A DNA stretch of 64,000 nt from Takakia lepidozioides (lineage: Eukaryota; Streptophyta; Takakiopsida; Takakiales; Takakiaceae): the NCBI GenBank assembly GCA_030704615.1, contig CM060734.1, positions 58,608,042 through 58,672,041 of the forward strand, read 5' to 3'. How positions within the stretch are numbered: position 1 is the first letter of the stretch; each line of letters opens with the position of its first letter. A program made the translations under genes and the position numbers. Below, one piece after another: positions 34,081 through 44,445 of this stretch. The notes beneath the pieces were generated by a model, which was not told the DNA's origin, searched no databases, and saw only the letters and a program-made list of their open reading frames with translations.

Positions 34081-34823
34081 CCCCCCCCCCCCCCCCCCCC
34101 ACCAGGCTGGCCTCGCGACTGCAGGACGTCGTAATTGGCGACGTGTTTTTTGGGCGGGGGTCGCAAGCCGCGACGGGTCGTGCTTCGCAAATCCCATCTG
34201 CGGGCAACAACGCCCAACACCCCCTGCGACGTGTTTTTTTTGGTCCAGGGGTCGCAAGCCGCGACGCCCTGGCGTCGTGGAGCCCGCCACCCTGCCTGCG
34301 CCTCATCTTTTATTTTTTTGATTAAATATAAAGAAAGCGATGCCAGAGCGTCGCGAAAACCCATGTCCGGGCGTGGCGGAGCTCGACTCTTGCTCCTGTT
34401 GTTTTTTTTTTTTGCAACGCCCAATAGTCGCTTGGCGTACCACCCGGCTTACGCCACATGTTTTTGGGTTTTAGGATGGGACTCCCGGGCAGGTTAGAAA
34501 AAAAAAGGGATGCGACGCCGCGCCGTCGCCCCCACCAATGCCATCGGCTGGAGGGCAACGACGGCGAGACGTCGCTCGAAGGAGGCCCCCGCCATCGGCG
34601 CGGACGGCCCGAAAAGCGACGTCCGGCAGTCGCGGAAGTTGGGGCGGGGGCTCGCGACCCCCATACGTCGCATTTTTGCGACGTCTTTTTGGCGACGCCC
34701 ATGCGACTGCCGGCGACGGCCGGGTGTCGCAAATTCGGCGCCTGCCCCGTGCCCGAAATGGGAGTTTTTTTCGACGCTGCGGCGTGGCCCGGGCGTTGCA
34801 AAGGCCCCCCTTTTCCTGTAGTG
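34081..34823 (+). mobile_element. CACTA element end: C-tract, subterminal repeats and terminal inverted repeat
   Basis: Begins after a 20-base C run (34081-34100). It is filled with GCGACG, GTCGCAA and CGTCGC units in both orientations, like 6840-7400. It ends TTTTCCTGTAGTG at 34811-34823; the reverse complement is CACTACAGGAAAAGG, a canonical CACTA terminus. The next three bases, CAT, would be the target duplication. Reversed, both ends run CACTA, then a G run, then TTTGC(A/G)ACGCC, so the two elements are related. The left end was not found. Confidence 0.8.
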
Positions 34824-34829
34824 CATGTA

Positions 34830-34895
34830 GGTATTATCAGGTATCAAGTATCAGGTATCAGGTATCAGGTATTAGGTATTAGTGGAGGTATATCA
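34830..34895 (+). repeat. Tandem heptamer GGTATCA/GGTATTA
   Basis: About seven copies of a 7-base unit directly after the CACTA end: GGTATTATCA, GGTATCAAGTATCA, GGTATCA twice, GGTATTA twice. Confidence 0.8.
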
Positions 34896-36167
34896 GGATC
34901 TCACTCATTTTTGGCACCAATGCGTGGTCTCTCCCTTATAGGGAGGAGCCAATAAAGGTGTCTTGGAAAAAATAACCAAGACTTGAGGCCATGAAGCATT
35001 ACATCACAAGCGATTGGGAACCCCCAGTAACCAGCCTCCTAGGGCTAAGCTCTACTCCCAACCTAGCTGGCAAACTGTTTGACCAGCGAGCTGAAGACTG
35101 CATGAGAGCACTGAAGCTAAAGCACAACAGAAGAGAGCCAAGAATAGAATGAGGCTAAACTGTGGGAAACCAGATGCCAGTCATCTGGGTGCTAATCACT
35201 ATACCCCTTCCAGGATTACCGAGTAATCTACGAGCAGCAGCTAGGACTAAATAGTAACCACCAAAGAGCATAAAAAATGGGGCAACTTCATCTGGAACCA
35301 GCCAGAAAACTGAAAACTCCATAAGAGTACTGTCACTAATGAAGAGTACAACTAAATATCAATTTTGGCATGAGGCAGAAAAAAGCTATTGAATAATATT
35401 ATATAGTCACTTACATCATAATCAAATTCAAGTATCGTTGGCTACAATAACAGTTTTGCAAACGCTATCGCTTGCTTGCTTGTGACCTTCGTTTTGCACA
35501 CCTTGGTTTGTCTACACCACTATCACTTGTGCTTGCCTATGCTTTGCTAGTGCCTCTCTTTGTGACCTTTGTTTTTTCTTTTCTGCTTTTGCTAGTCTAC
35601 TTGGTTTCTCATCTGCCGGCCTGGTCTTCACTCTTGTTGACTCAGTTATTTTTTCCTCTGATTAATTCGATTGAATGGCTATCTCCTATCCCATTCCTTG
35701 CAAAAGTAAGAAAATAAAGAATACATCATAAGCTATAATTAGACTCATAATCTGGAGCGTTTTAACATCTTTTTGTTGTATTGACGCTGAAATTGGACAA
35801 CACCTGGCGCACAAGCCGCTTAGTGGCTCCTCCTTGGTAAATAGTGAGATCTACTACATAGTTCTACTTATTATCATTTTAATTCTATCATAAATTTCAT
35901 CCTCTTCTATGGTTGCTTTCTCAGCCTTTTACAATGATAAGGTTTATCTTACATTATCTTTTTCCTTAGGGATAGTACAACCGGATTTTCGCACTGATGC
36001 ATCTAGTTCTAGCGACGACCGAAGGTAGACTGCCCGAAATGCCCGAAAATAACCGTGTCTTGTAGCGCGGGGAAGCGACGATGATGCCCCAGCGTGGTTG
36101 AGTGCGGAGGGGTGTCACACACCGATCTCAGATCCTACATGCTGCACAACCTTTTTCACAGATAATA
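34896..36167. other. No recognised gene
   Basis: About 1.3 kb of spacer. A short hydrophobic frame at 35472-35717 has no motif and lies in a pyrimidine-rich tract, so it is probably chance. Near 36055 CGTGTCTTGTAGCG resembles a degenerate CACTA-type end. Confidence 0.4.
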
Positions 36168-37330
36168 GAGAGAGGAGAAGCTCTGGAATGAATACGTTCA
36201 GATTCATCCAAGAGGGCCGGATTTCAAGCTCCAGAGAGGTCCATGCTACCATTGAAAGTTGGAACCATGCCAACTATTATTCTGGACACTACTGTGGTGG
36301 ACATGTATGCCAAGGTGACGATGACGTGGTTACGATGACATGGCTACGAAACGTGGCGACGATGATGTGGCACTAAGGCACCCTATATCTGCTGTACGAA
36401 TGAACACTTTTCCGACCCGAGTCACTGGTGGGACAATGGAGACAAAAAGGTGAATGCCTGTTGGACTACAAAGAGAAGTAGATGAAATTCAGAATTGGAA
36501 CTACTGTAATAAGTAGGGTTGGGATGTCTGCTAGAAGAACTTCATGCCGTCAATCCTAAATTTCCATGTTGAATTCTGCAAGTTAGTTGGTTGACTGAAT
36601 CTAGTTTGGAGTGACTTTGACATGATACTGCCAATGCGATAACAGGAAAGTATCCAAAAATAGGTAACAAAGATGAGGAGAGGGTGTGGAATGAATACTT
36701 TTCTGCCCCCAGTCAATGGTGGGACAGCAAAGGCAAAACGTTGAATGCTTGCTAGATGACAGAGAGTAGGAGACGCAATTCAACATAGGAACTAGTGTGA
36801 TTGGGTGTTTCCTAGAACAAATCTAGGCTGTCATTGTCAGATGCTAGCAGCAAGGGCAAAGATGAATGTATGATTTGTGCGGAGGCATGGATAGCTGAAA
36901 GAGAAGGGATAGAGTATGGGTCCAGATATCCAAGAGGGCCAGATTTCAAGCACAAGATTACGTATGATTTCCTGTGGATCAATAGCTACAAGAAACCTGC
37001 ATGCGTAGATGGTCAATTAAAGGCAGCAGCTGCAGTGGCACAATTGATAAAATCAGGCAGTACCTCAACCTTGACCAGAGGATCAAGAGAGGGAGGCCAC
37101 AATGCCTCTTCCGGCACTTATGGGCATGTGAAGATGCTTTGTGAGGCAGGCAGACTGAAAGAGGCTCTACAGACTTTAAACCAATGAGGAATTTCAGCAG
37201 ATTCCGATACGTATGTCTATCTCTTGTATAAGTGTATCAAGATGAAAGGTCTTGAAGTTGGAAAGCAGGTGCACACGAGGGGTGAAGCCCATCCTCGTTT
37301 GGGCAGTTGCAGGATTGGGTGGATCAAAAG
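36168..37330 (+). pseudogene. PPR 5' fragments (N-terminal region and first PPR unit), duplicated
   Basis: A PPR N-terminal segment at 36834-37187 has KACVDGQ-like sequence and YGHVKMLCEAGRLKEALQTL. Then, after a stop, comes SADSDTYVYLLYKCIKMKGL and EVGKQVHT, the standard opening PPR units of fern and moss PLS proteins. Directly upstream the DNA phrase CCAAGAGGGCC(A/G)GATTTCAAG occurs twice (36204 and 36929). A related phrase, CCTAGAGGACC(A/G)GATTTCAAG, recurs at 56.65 and 57.27 kb, so this is one dispersed family of PPR 5' ends. Only the 5' part is present and there are stops between pieces. Confidence 0.62.
36405..36835 (-). repeat. Dispersed repeat, two partial copies, related to 20180-20440
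   Basis: Two stretches (about 36405-36540 and 36690-36835) share the form: cagTCA(A/C)TGGTGGGACA, TTGAATGC, AATTCA(A/G)(C/A)AT, GGAACTA. The part 36541-36740 is the inverse of the insertion at 20.2-20.4 kb. They flank the PPR 5' fragments. Confidence 0.6.
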
Positions 37331-37440
37331 CGGCACATGTTGAGTCCATTAGAAGTCCATGGATTTTATTTTTTTTGAGTCTATTGCTTTTAGTTTATTC
37401 TTAAAAAAATAGATAGAATTATGAGGTGTAGATTGCAATA
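37331..37440. other. Spacer
   Basis: T/A-rich spacer after the PPR fragment. Nothing recognised. Confidence 0.4.
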
Positions 37441-37690
37441 GCAGTGTGACTGGCCTTTAATTGAATGGACTAAGAGCAGAGACGAGCGAACGTGCAGGGA
37501 TGCCTCGGCATGAGCCTGGTGGTGTGAGCGCAGCAGCGCTCACGCCACAAGGCCTTGAACAAATGCCACGTCACCGGGCTCACTCCACGTTAGACGAACT
37601 TAAACGCCACGTCAACGCGCGCCAAGTAAGAAGTAGAGTGTATTTCCGCGGAAGAGCACCCTCAACCGCGGAAACAAGTTGGACGAAATA
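37441..37690 (+). promoter_or_regulatory. Promoter-like module: CCACGTCA motifs and GTGAGCGC palindrome
   Basis: Carries the inverted repeat GTGAGCGC-AGCA-GCGCTCAC (37524-37543). It has GCCACGTCA at about 37567 and 37609 with a related CCACGTTAG, and CCGCGGAA twice (37647 and 37670). GCCACGTCA followed closely by CGCG resembles the plant histone-type hexamer/octamer arrangement. No gene recognised within 300 bases on either side. Its parallel is at 22451-22620. Confidence 0.35.
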
Positions 37691-37714
37691 ATAAAAGGAC
37701 GTGGTCATTCCTAC

Positions 37715-37905
37715 CTGAAAGCAACAGATGAATGCAGGATGGATGAATGTAGAGTGGATGAGAAATAGATGGATGTGTGGGAACAATGCAAGCAGATGGA
37801 TGAATGTGGGATGGATGAGAGTACAATGGATGTTGAATAATGGAAAACATTCTTGAATGGAGGATGCATGAATACACAGTAGATGAATGCACAATGGATA
37901 TGACA
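37715..37905 (+). repeat. GGATGAATG minisatellite
   Basis: At least ten degenerate copies of (A/T)GGATGAATG or AGATGAATGCA in 190 bases. The minus-strand frame through it reads as a false His/Ser/Ile-rich tail attached to the neighbouring retroelement. Confidence 0.8.
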
Positions 37906-37989
37906 TAAGTGTGAGGGGTTTGTGGGATGGATTCATGAAGATTGACATTTGAATCTGAGTGGATTGTTTGTTTCATTTTCTTTTCTGCC

Positions 37990-40900
37990 GGAACAACTGC
38001 AATGAGGCAAGGGAATTCAATCATTTCCAAATAGGATATAAACAGAGCATTAAAAATGCGAAGTTCAGTCTGACTCAGAGTCAGTACAATGTATCCCCGC
38101 GTCCTCTGCATCCAAGTCCAAGAATTTAATAACTCCGGATCTACGATGGCTACTCCTGCGATCGGGCAATAAGAAGTCAGGGGATAGAGCCTCGGCCATT
38201 TGAAGTGCCATTGCTTCGGCATACACAGGAAGCACAAAAGTGGAAAGGGGACTGTCGAAATCAGTCTCGGCACAAATGGGGGTTTCTCCTGAAGATCCAT
38301 CGCTGCCATTCCTTCTACCCAGGCTTGTTGCACCCGTCCATCAGCAGCCTACTGCAAATCCTTGCTCGTACCCCACAATGGAGTGTGAGCAACCATGGCA
38401 GGCAACTCCGCCGTACCATGCATGTCATCCTGTTCTGCTGGAGGTGGCGCATCCTCTGCATGGGCATTGCCTTCCAGCAACTCTCCAGGCCAACTAACTG
38501 CAGCTGTAAAGGCGGCTAGTGTTGGCATCTTGCCCCGCTGGGCAGCCGCAATACCCCCAATGAATGTCACAGGGAGCTGTGCACGACGACCATCCCCTGA
38601 CTGCCATCCAGGCCTGTAGGATGCTGACTCCTCCCAAAAGTCCAGGGTGAAGCCCATGGGGTATAACACTGCCCCACGAACGATGACATCGTAAGAGACC
38701 GCGTCTGTCACAATGGCTTTGGCTCGCATCACTGAGCCATCTCTAGGATGATCCGGCTGCAGTCTAATGGCCAACTCACGCCGTGTTATGCCTCGAGCCT
38801 GCTCTGATCCTCCCAGAGATGTCTGTATCTAGAAAGGACAAGGCTCCATATCCGCCTCCATGAGGCCCAAACCTGTGATAGCAGCTCTGCCCAACATCAG
38901 TGGCTGAGCTCCCGAGTCCAACAAGACCCGAAGTGGCCGGTACTTCTTGTCTGCCGGTCCACTCAATGAGAAAACGCCCTCATGGTTGTCTAACAAGACA
39001 ACTCCAGGTGTCACCATGGCGCGCTCAAAGGCTGGCCTAGCTGGCAACTCCGTCAATCTGGCAGCTGCAGCTTGCCATGGCGCAGCCATGGCAGACTTTA
39101 CCCTCAAATCCGAGGATCCCTCTGCCACTACACCTTCCACTAGCTCCGCAGAAGATAAAGTGACCTCCCCATTCTCGCAGAGTGTTGCTGCTAGTCTGAA
39201 CACTGCATCTGGTCTTACCCCCGGCGTCGCAATCATGGTTGCCGAGAACAGTGGAGCTTGACACACAGAGGTGGCTGCCCCCAATAACACACCGGCTGCA
39301 CTAGCCTTGGCAGCAGGTGTCAGTGCTGCACGTGTAGCTCTCCCCAATGGCATAGTAACCTCCACCTCGGTGACAGTCGGGCGAGAACTAGGTGCCATGG
39401 ATGGCGTCGACACAGTCTCCGCCAATGTGAATGACTGAGGAAGCCTCGCCTGACGGCTTGCCTCCCCACGCTGTGGATCCAATTCCATCTCTGCACCTCG
39501 TGGCTCAGGAACTTGTGATGCTCCTCGAATCACGGCTGCAGCAGACTCCACCTGCTCTAGTGGTAGTGCTGCTCCGCACATGAATCCCATGCCTCCCATA
39601 TCTCCTCCCTCAGGAGCAGGAGGTGGACCATCCCGCCTGGGAGCCGGTACCGCCTGAGTTGTAGCCATGGCAGCGAGCCTCTGCTCTAGCTGCTGAAGCC
39701 GGTTGGCCATGCCTTGGTCAATACCCTGACCTCCGCGTCCTTGGCCATGTTGAGCTTGTCCTTGGCCTGTACCTCGTGCCTGGCCACCTCGTCCTCTCTG
39801 GGCTGGTCCACCTCGCCCCTGGCCACCATTGTTCCCTTGGAACTGGCCTGGGCGCAACTCAGGATGCAAGTCATAACACTGGGCATCTCCATGCCCATAC
39901 TTGCCACAATGCCCACACTGCAACTGTGCAGGCTGTACTTGTGCCGGCCTTCTGCCACTCTCTGGGCAATCTCTTTTGACATGGGGTCCTCCACATGTCC
40001 AACATATCACCCCCGGTTGCTGTTGGCCTGCAAAAGATACCACGGGCCTCTACATCTGAGGTCCCATGTAAGCTCCATGGAACTTGGGCTGGGCAACCTT
40101 GCCCCCCTGACCACGCTGTTGGGGAATACCTTGTGCTTGTGGGCTGGCAGCTGCGCCTCGTGCAGGCATGTCCTTACCAAATCCAATGGTAACAACTTGC
40201 GCCTCCACCATGTTGAGCTCAATCCGCTCAACCAGTAGAAACACATCTGCTAATGTGGGTTGGGCTGCTTGTAACAGGGTTGCATCTCGCACCCTTCTCT
40301 TGAGCTCCTTGTCCAGAATTCCATACCAAAACTGGATTGCCTGAGCTTCAGTAACCCCTTGGGTCACACTTATCAAGCACCTCATACGAGTGTACGCCTC
40401 TCGCAGGCTCTCACTGGGTTTGCGCTGGAAGTCTTGCAAACTTTGCAGCTTCTCTGTCCGTACACCTTGGTAGTTCCTCCGCAACTCCTGGAAGAACTCC
40501 ACCACCGGGTTGAATCTAGGCACATGTGTTGTAGTCGTGGCAGGAGGAGTAGTAGCACCTTTTGAATTGGTACCACCTACAGAAGTACCGGCACTACTTG
40601 TTCCACTACTAGTGCTGGCAGTGGGAGATATTGGTACAAATGCAGCTACTGGTCGCGTCGTGCCTCGAGTAATGGAGACGTAGTCAGGTGACCAATACAA
40701 CCTCCACTCCTCAATTTCTGCTTCATGTCCTCGCCTGAACTCGTGGTAATCGTCCATAGGTGGGCCTTCCAAATGCTGGAACAGTCCCTTCCACGCCATG
40801 AATGGGGTGAATAGCTGTGGATTGCGCATTTGTTGCAAATCACACCAGCTGTCGAACTCCTGGATAAAGTCATCCAGCTCAATTGTGCCCACAGCTCTAG

Positions 40901-41159
40901 AGTACCTACGAGGCCCCTTGGTAGCTCCATACATCTCATCCATGTCGTCCCACAACAATGGCGAATGAAACTGCACACCTGTTGATGAAGCCTCCGAGTC
41001 TGTGTCTGACTCTGCAGTAGTTGAGGGTGGAGGTGAAGGTGGTCTAAAACGAACACCTCGTCTGGTGAACCCACTCTCACTGTTACTGCCTGTAGCCGTA
41101 CTCCCCTCAAAACCCTTGGGTAACTCCGTGATGACACTCACAATGTGCACCTCCCCCAC
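37990..41159 (-). pseudogene. LTR-type retroelement Gag-protease region, interrupted by three UAG codons
   Basis: On the minus strand one frame runs from 41159 to about 37990, broken only by UAG at 40050-40052, 38829-38831 and 38349-38351. Segment 1 (369 codons) has a retrotransposon Gag core (EFFQELRRNYQGVRTEKLQS, ESLREAYTRMRCLISVTQGV). Segment 2 (404 codons) opens with two zinc knuckles, CWTCGGPHVKRDC and CGHCGKYGHGDAQC. It passes through a Gly/Gln-rich linker and ends near an aspartic-protease motif VLLDSGAQPLMLGRAAITGL. Segment 3 (38349-38826) continues the protease-like domain (RGAVLYPMGFTLDFWEESAS). A fourth piece follows to about 38000. RT, RNase H and integrase are missing, so the element is 3'-truncated. 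At each UAG the sequence reads on naturally if it is taken as Gln. Confidence 0.82.
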
Positions 41160-41689
41160 GTGACACTATAAGGCTCTAGTACTAATTCTAATAGTGACAC
41201 GGGTAGGCACCTGTTGCAGTTTAAGGGTCATATCCCAGTGGCTTAGGGCACCTGCACCTGCATCCACCGCAAGAACTCCTATGGTTGGCTGGTCATCAAC
41301 CCAGTCTCACCATAGAAGAAACACTGGTGGTCTTGCTGGTCATCACTCCAGCCTCACCACCGACAGCATACTCTAGGATTGACCGGTGATCAAATCCGGC
41401 CTAATCCCTATGAAAGCAAGCGCCCACACAAAACCAACATGGCGCACAGTCAAGCATGCAGGTGTTGGGGGGATCCAAACACAAGAAATCAAAACATCAA
41501 CACCCCCACACCAAAATCCATCTGCAGTGCTGACCTGCAGAATATCCCAGCCCAAAACCCCGGACTGACTGGCCTCCATCAAGAGAGGCTTTGGCAACTA
41601 CAAGTACAAAGTAATGAAAATAGTAAAGAGAGGGAGAAGAAGAATAGAAGCCCGACCAAGCAAGATCTAATCCTGATCTATACTATCAA
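41160..41689 (-). other. Retroelement leader or LTR-like region
   Basis: On the minus strand, 20-40 bases upstream of the Gag frame, is TTAGTACTAGAGCC, which resembles a degraded initiator-tRNA primer site (TGGTATCAGAGC type). Beyond it is non-coding sequence with an internal repeat around GATGACCAGC (41287 and 41335). LTR borders could not be defined. Confidence 0.35.
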
Positions 41690-42427
41690 CTACCAGACTT
41701 CTCTCAAAGTGCCTCGCTCTGCATGATGGTAAGGTGTTGGAGGTATATCTATGTCCAGAAACCTGCCACTAACCTTGTCCCAAGCTACAGTAGTTCGCTC
41801 TAACCAACCCTCCTCCTCTTTCTGCCAGGTAGAGACAAAGCAATACTCCCCTATCTCCCGCTCACTGAACACTAAAGAAAACAAAGGTAGGGTCTGATAG
41901 TCTCTCAACTCGAAAGCTTTGAGACGGTTGCGGGTGTCCTCGTTGCGAATGACTGTATCTCCTTCAAGCAAAACAAACTTGTCATTGCTAATGAACCCCC
42001 GCTCATGGTTGCCTTGTGCAGAGTGTGTCCGGCTGCAACCATGTCTGATTGCACAAACTTGTGTAGCTCCTGCTCATCTGCTCCAGTACACCACGGCCTT
42101 GTGGCTGAACACCTTGGTCCCCGGGGCTGTCTTTGGCTGTGTTCCAAGCCTAGCTTTCACCCACTTTGGTATTTCACCTACAGCTGCAGAACTGCTGGCT
42201 CCAGCAGAGTTTTGACTGTCCAAAGCGATATTGAGGCCCTCAACGCCAACTACAACAGTTTGTTGTCTACTGCTAATGCCTGACTCCCAGTATGCAATCA
42301 ACTCGTCCAACTGCTCTCCACTCAAATCAGTCTGAGTTCCTTGAGAAACATAAATCTTGTCCCCTTGTGTGCACAGGCTAAGAGAAGAGACCTGCCCTTC
42401 AATTACATCCTCATTTCCCCCAGCCAT
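41690..42427 (-). pseudogene. Upstream retroelement-associated ORF, frameshifted
   Basis: Starts MAGGNEDVIEGQVSSLSL at 42427 and runs in one frame to VFSHKAVVYWS (42074). It continues in the next frame (ADEQELHKFVQSDMVAAGHT) and then in a third (GFISNDKFVLLEGDTVIRNE, LRDYQTLPLFSLVFSERE, IPPTPYHHAERGTLREVW) to a stop at 41690. Two single-base frame changes, near 42075 and 42000, disable it. The family is not recognised; the position just upstream of the Gag frame on the same strand suggests that it belongs to the element or is an older insertion it landed in. Confidence 0.45.
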
Positions 42428-42843
42428 ACAAGGAGGACATCCACAGATTTGTCTCTCATATAAACCAGAACAGGTTCTAGAAATAGAATTGTGGATCTTT
42501 CACGGCACACTCACACTCTAAAAATTCCATAGATTTTTAGCAGAGTCCAAAAAACTAAAACCAGGTCTAGATAGGTAGATTTCCCTTTTCTGCAGCTATC
42601 CCCCCAAAACTGTACCAAACAGAGCTCATATGACAAAGATATGACCAATTAGGCTCTAAATCATTTGAATTAGATCAAAAAGGCCTTTTTTTCTTTTTTT
42701 TTTTAACACCAAAACGTTCTCGCCATTAAAAACTGTTCCCAGGTTATCTACAAGTTCCCGAGGCCGTTCTCCGACTATGTTGACTCCGGGTCTTTGCTCT
42801 CACGGGGCTTCATGTTCGCCATCGCCCTGCACCATCTTGTCCA
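42428..42843. other. Spacer; last 120 bases may be the exportin 5' leader
   Basis: 42680-42708 is T-rich. From about 42715 GC content rises, and the sequence may be the former 5' untranslated region of the exportin copy. Confidence 0.4.
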
Positions 42844-44445
42844 TTGGAGAGCTTGGCACAGCTGAGCGTGTTATGCGAGAGGTTATATACCTCCCAGGAT
42901 CCAGCGGAAAGAGCGCACGCTGAGAATACGTTAGCTTGTTTTTCTCTAAATACAGAGTACATATCGCAGTGCCAGTACATTCTTGACAATTCCTCTTCCC
43001 CCTACACGCAGCTGCTAGCGAGCTCCAGCCTCGTGAAGCAGGTAATAGAACACACGCATTCGTTTCAGCTGCGGCTGGATATCAGAAACTATTTAGTGAG
43101 ATATTTGGCGTCCAAGGGGCAGGAATTGCAGTAATTTGTGACGACATCCCTCATTCAACTGCTGTGTCGCATAACCAAGCTGGGATGGTACGACGACGAT
43201 GGATTCCGGGACATTGTCAAGGAAGCCATGAAGTTTTTGACGCAGGCCACGGTCGAGCATTTTCTGATTGGCTTGAAGATCCTCAACCAGCAAATTGCGG
43301 AAATGAATCAAGCCAACCCAGGGCTATCCCAAACACATCATCGGAAAACAGCATGCTCTTTCAGGGACCTTGCGCTATTCCAGATTTCCCTCACTTCTTT
43401 CGATTTTGTGGGGACATCACTCGATGAAAGCTCTGAGGACCTTGGGACAATTCAGATACCTTCATCTTGGCGGGCAGTCTTGGAAGACACCTCCACAATG
43501 CAACTGTTCTTCGACTACTATGCTTCCACAAACCCCCCCCTGTCCAATGAAGCGCTGGAGTGCCTTGTTCGATTGGCGCAGGGGGGAGATAGAGCGGTCC
43601 AAGTTCTTGTCTCACTTGATGAGTGGCACACGGGAGATACTGCGGACTCAGCAGGGGCTTTCAGAGCAATAAAATTATCATGAATACTGCCGGCTTCTTG
43701 GTCGCCTTAAAACAAACTACCAGCTCTCTGAGCTTGTGAGTGTTGAAAATGATGGTGATTGGATTAGACTGGTGGCAGAGTTCATCATTCAGTCTCTGTA
43801 GTCATGGCAGTGGGCCAGTGGTAGCGTTTACTATCTGCTTGGCTTATGGTCCCGACTAGTTTCATCTATGCCCTATTTGAAGAGTGATTCCCCCAGCCTC
43901 CTTGACAGCTATGTTCCCAAAATAACTGAAACTTACATTACCTCCAGGCTCGACTCTGTACAGGCAGTGCTACAGAACAACATTGCGGAAGATCCTCTGG
44001 ACAATGAGGAACATCTGCAGGATCAACTGGACAGCCTACCTTATCTCTGTCGATTTTAGTACGACAAGACTAGCACTTACATTATTACCCTTCTGGAGCC
44101 CATTTTGCAGGCATACACAGAAAGTACAAGATTGCAAACAGGTTTAGACAGCACGCAGTTGCAGGCTATGGAGGGGCAGCTTACGTGGTTGGTGCATATC
44201 ATAGGCGCCATTATTAGGGGAAGGCAAAGCTCGAGCAGCAGTACAGAGCCTCAAGAGGTGATTGATGGAGAACTGGCAGCTCGTGTTTTCCAACTAATTC
44301 AAGTCACTGACACAGGGTCCCATGTCCAACGTCATCTTCATAGTAGCAAGCAGAGGCTAGACCTGGCAATCCTCTCCTTCTTTCAAAACTTCCGTAGGGT
44401 TTATGTGGGTGACCAGGCCATGCACTCCAGCAAGCAGCAACACTT
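42844..44445 (+). pseudogene. Exportin-7 (XPO7/RanBP16-like) pseudogene, intronless
   Basis: Exportin 7 is a karyopherin-beta receptor for Ran-dependent nuclear transport. The N-terminal third is readable without introns: ESLAQLSVLCERLYTSQDPA, NTEYISQCQYILDNSS, LVKQVIEHTHSFQLRLDIRN, TTSLIQLLCRITKLGWYDDD, IQIPSSWRAVLEDTSTMQLF, SWQWASGSVYYLLGLWSRLV, MPYLKSDSPSLLDSYVPKIT and QRLDLAILSFFQNFRRVYVG. Damage: the start is ATTG rather than ATG at 42843; TAA 43132-43134; about 25 residues missing between FQISLTS and FDFVGTSLDE; loss and frameshift after LECLVRLA near 43580; UAG 43799-43801 (QSL*SWQW) and UAG 44057-44059 (CRF*YDKT). It stops matching at about 44445, roughly 500 codons into a protein of about 1050. 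Loss of all introns suggests a retrocopy. Confidence 0.88.

Noticed and set aside
37662-37980. C-terminal extension of the retroelement protein
   Set aside because: The open frame here runs through the GGATGAATG minisatellite and gives a His/Ile/Ser-rich repeat that is an artefact of the repeat.
38349-44059. UAG reassignment to glutamine in this organism
   Set aside because: The intact ACP, NIPA and RuvX-like genes need no recoding, and UAG interrupts only genes that are dead by other criteria or truncated. Mutation of CAG is simpler.
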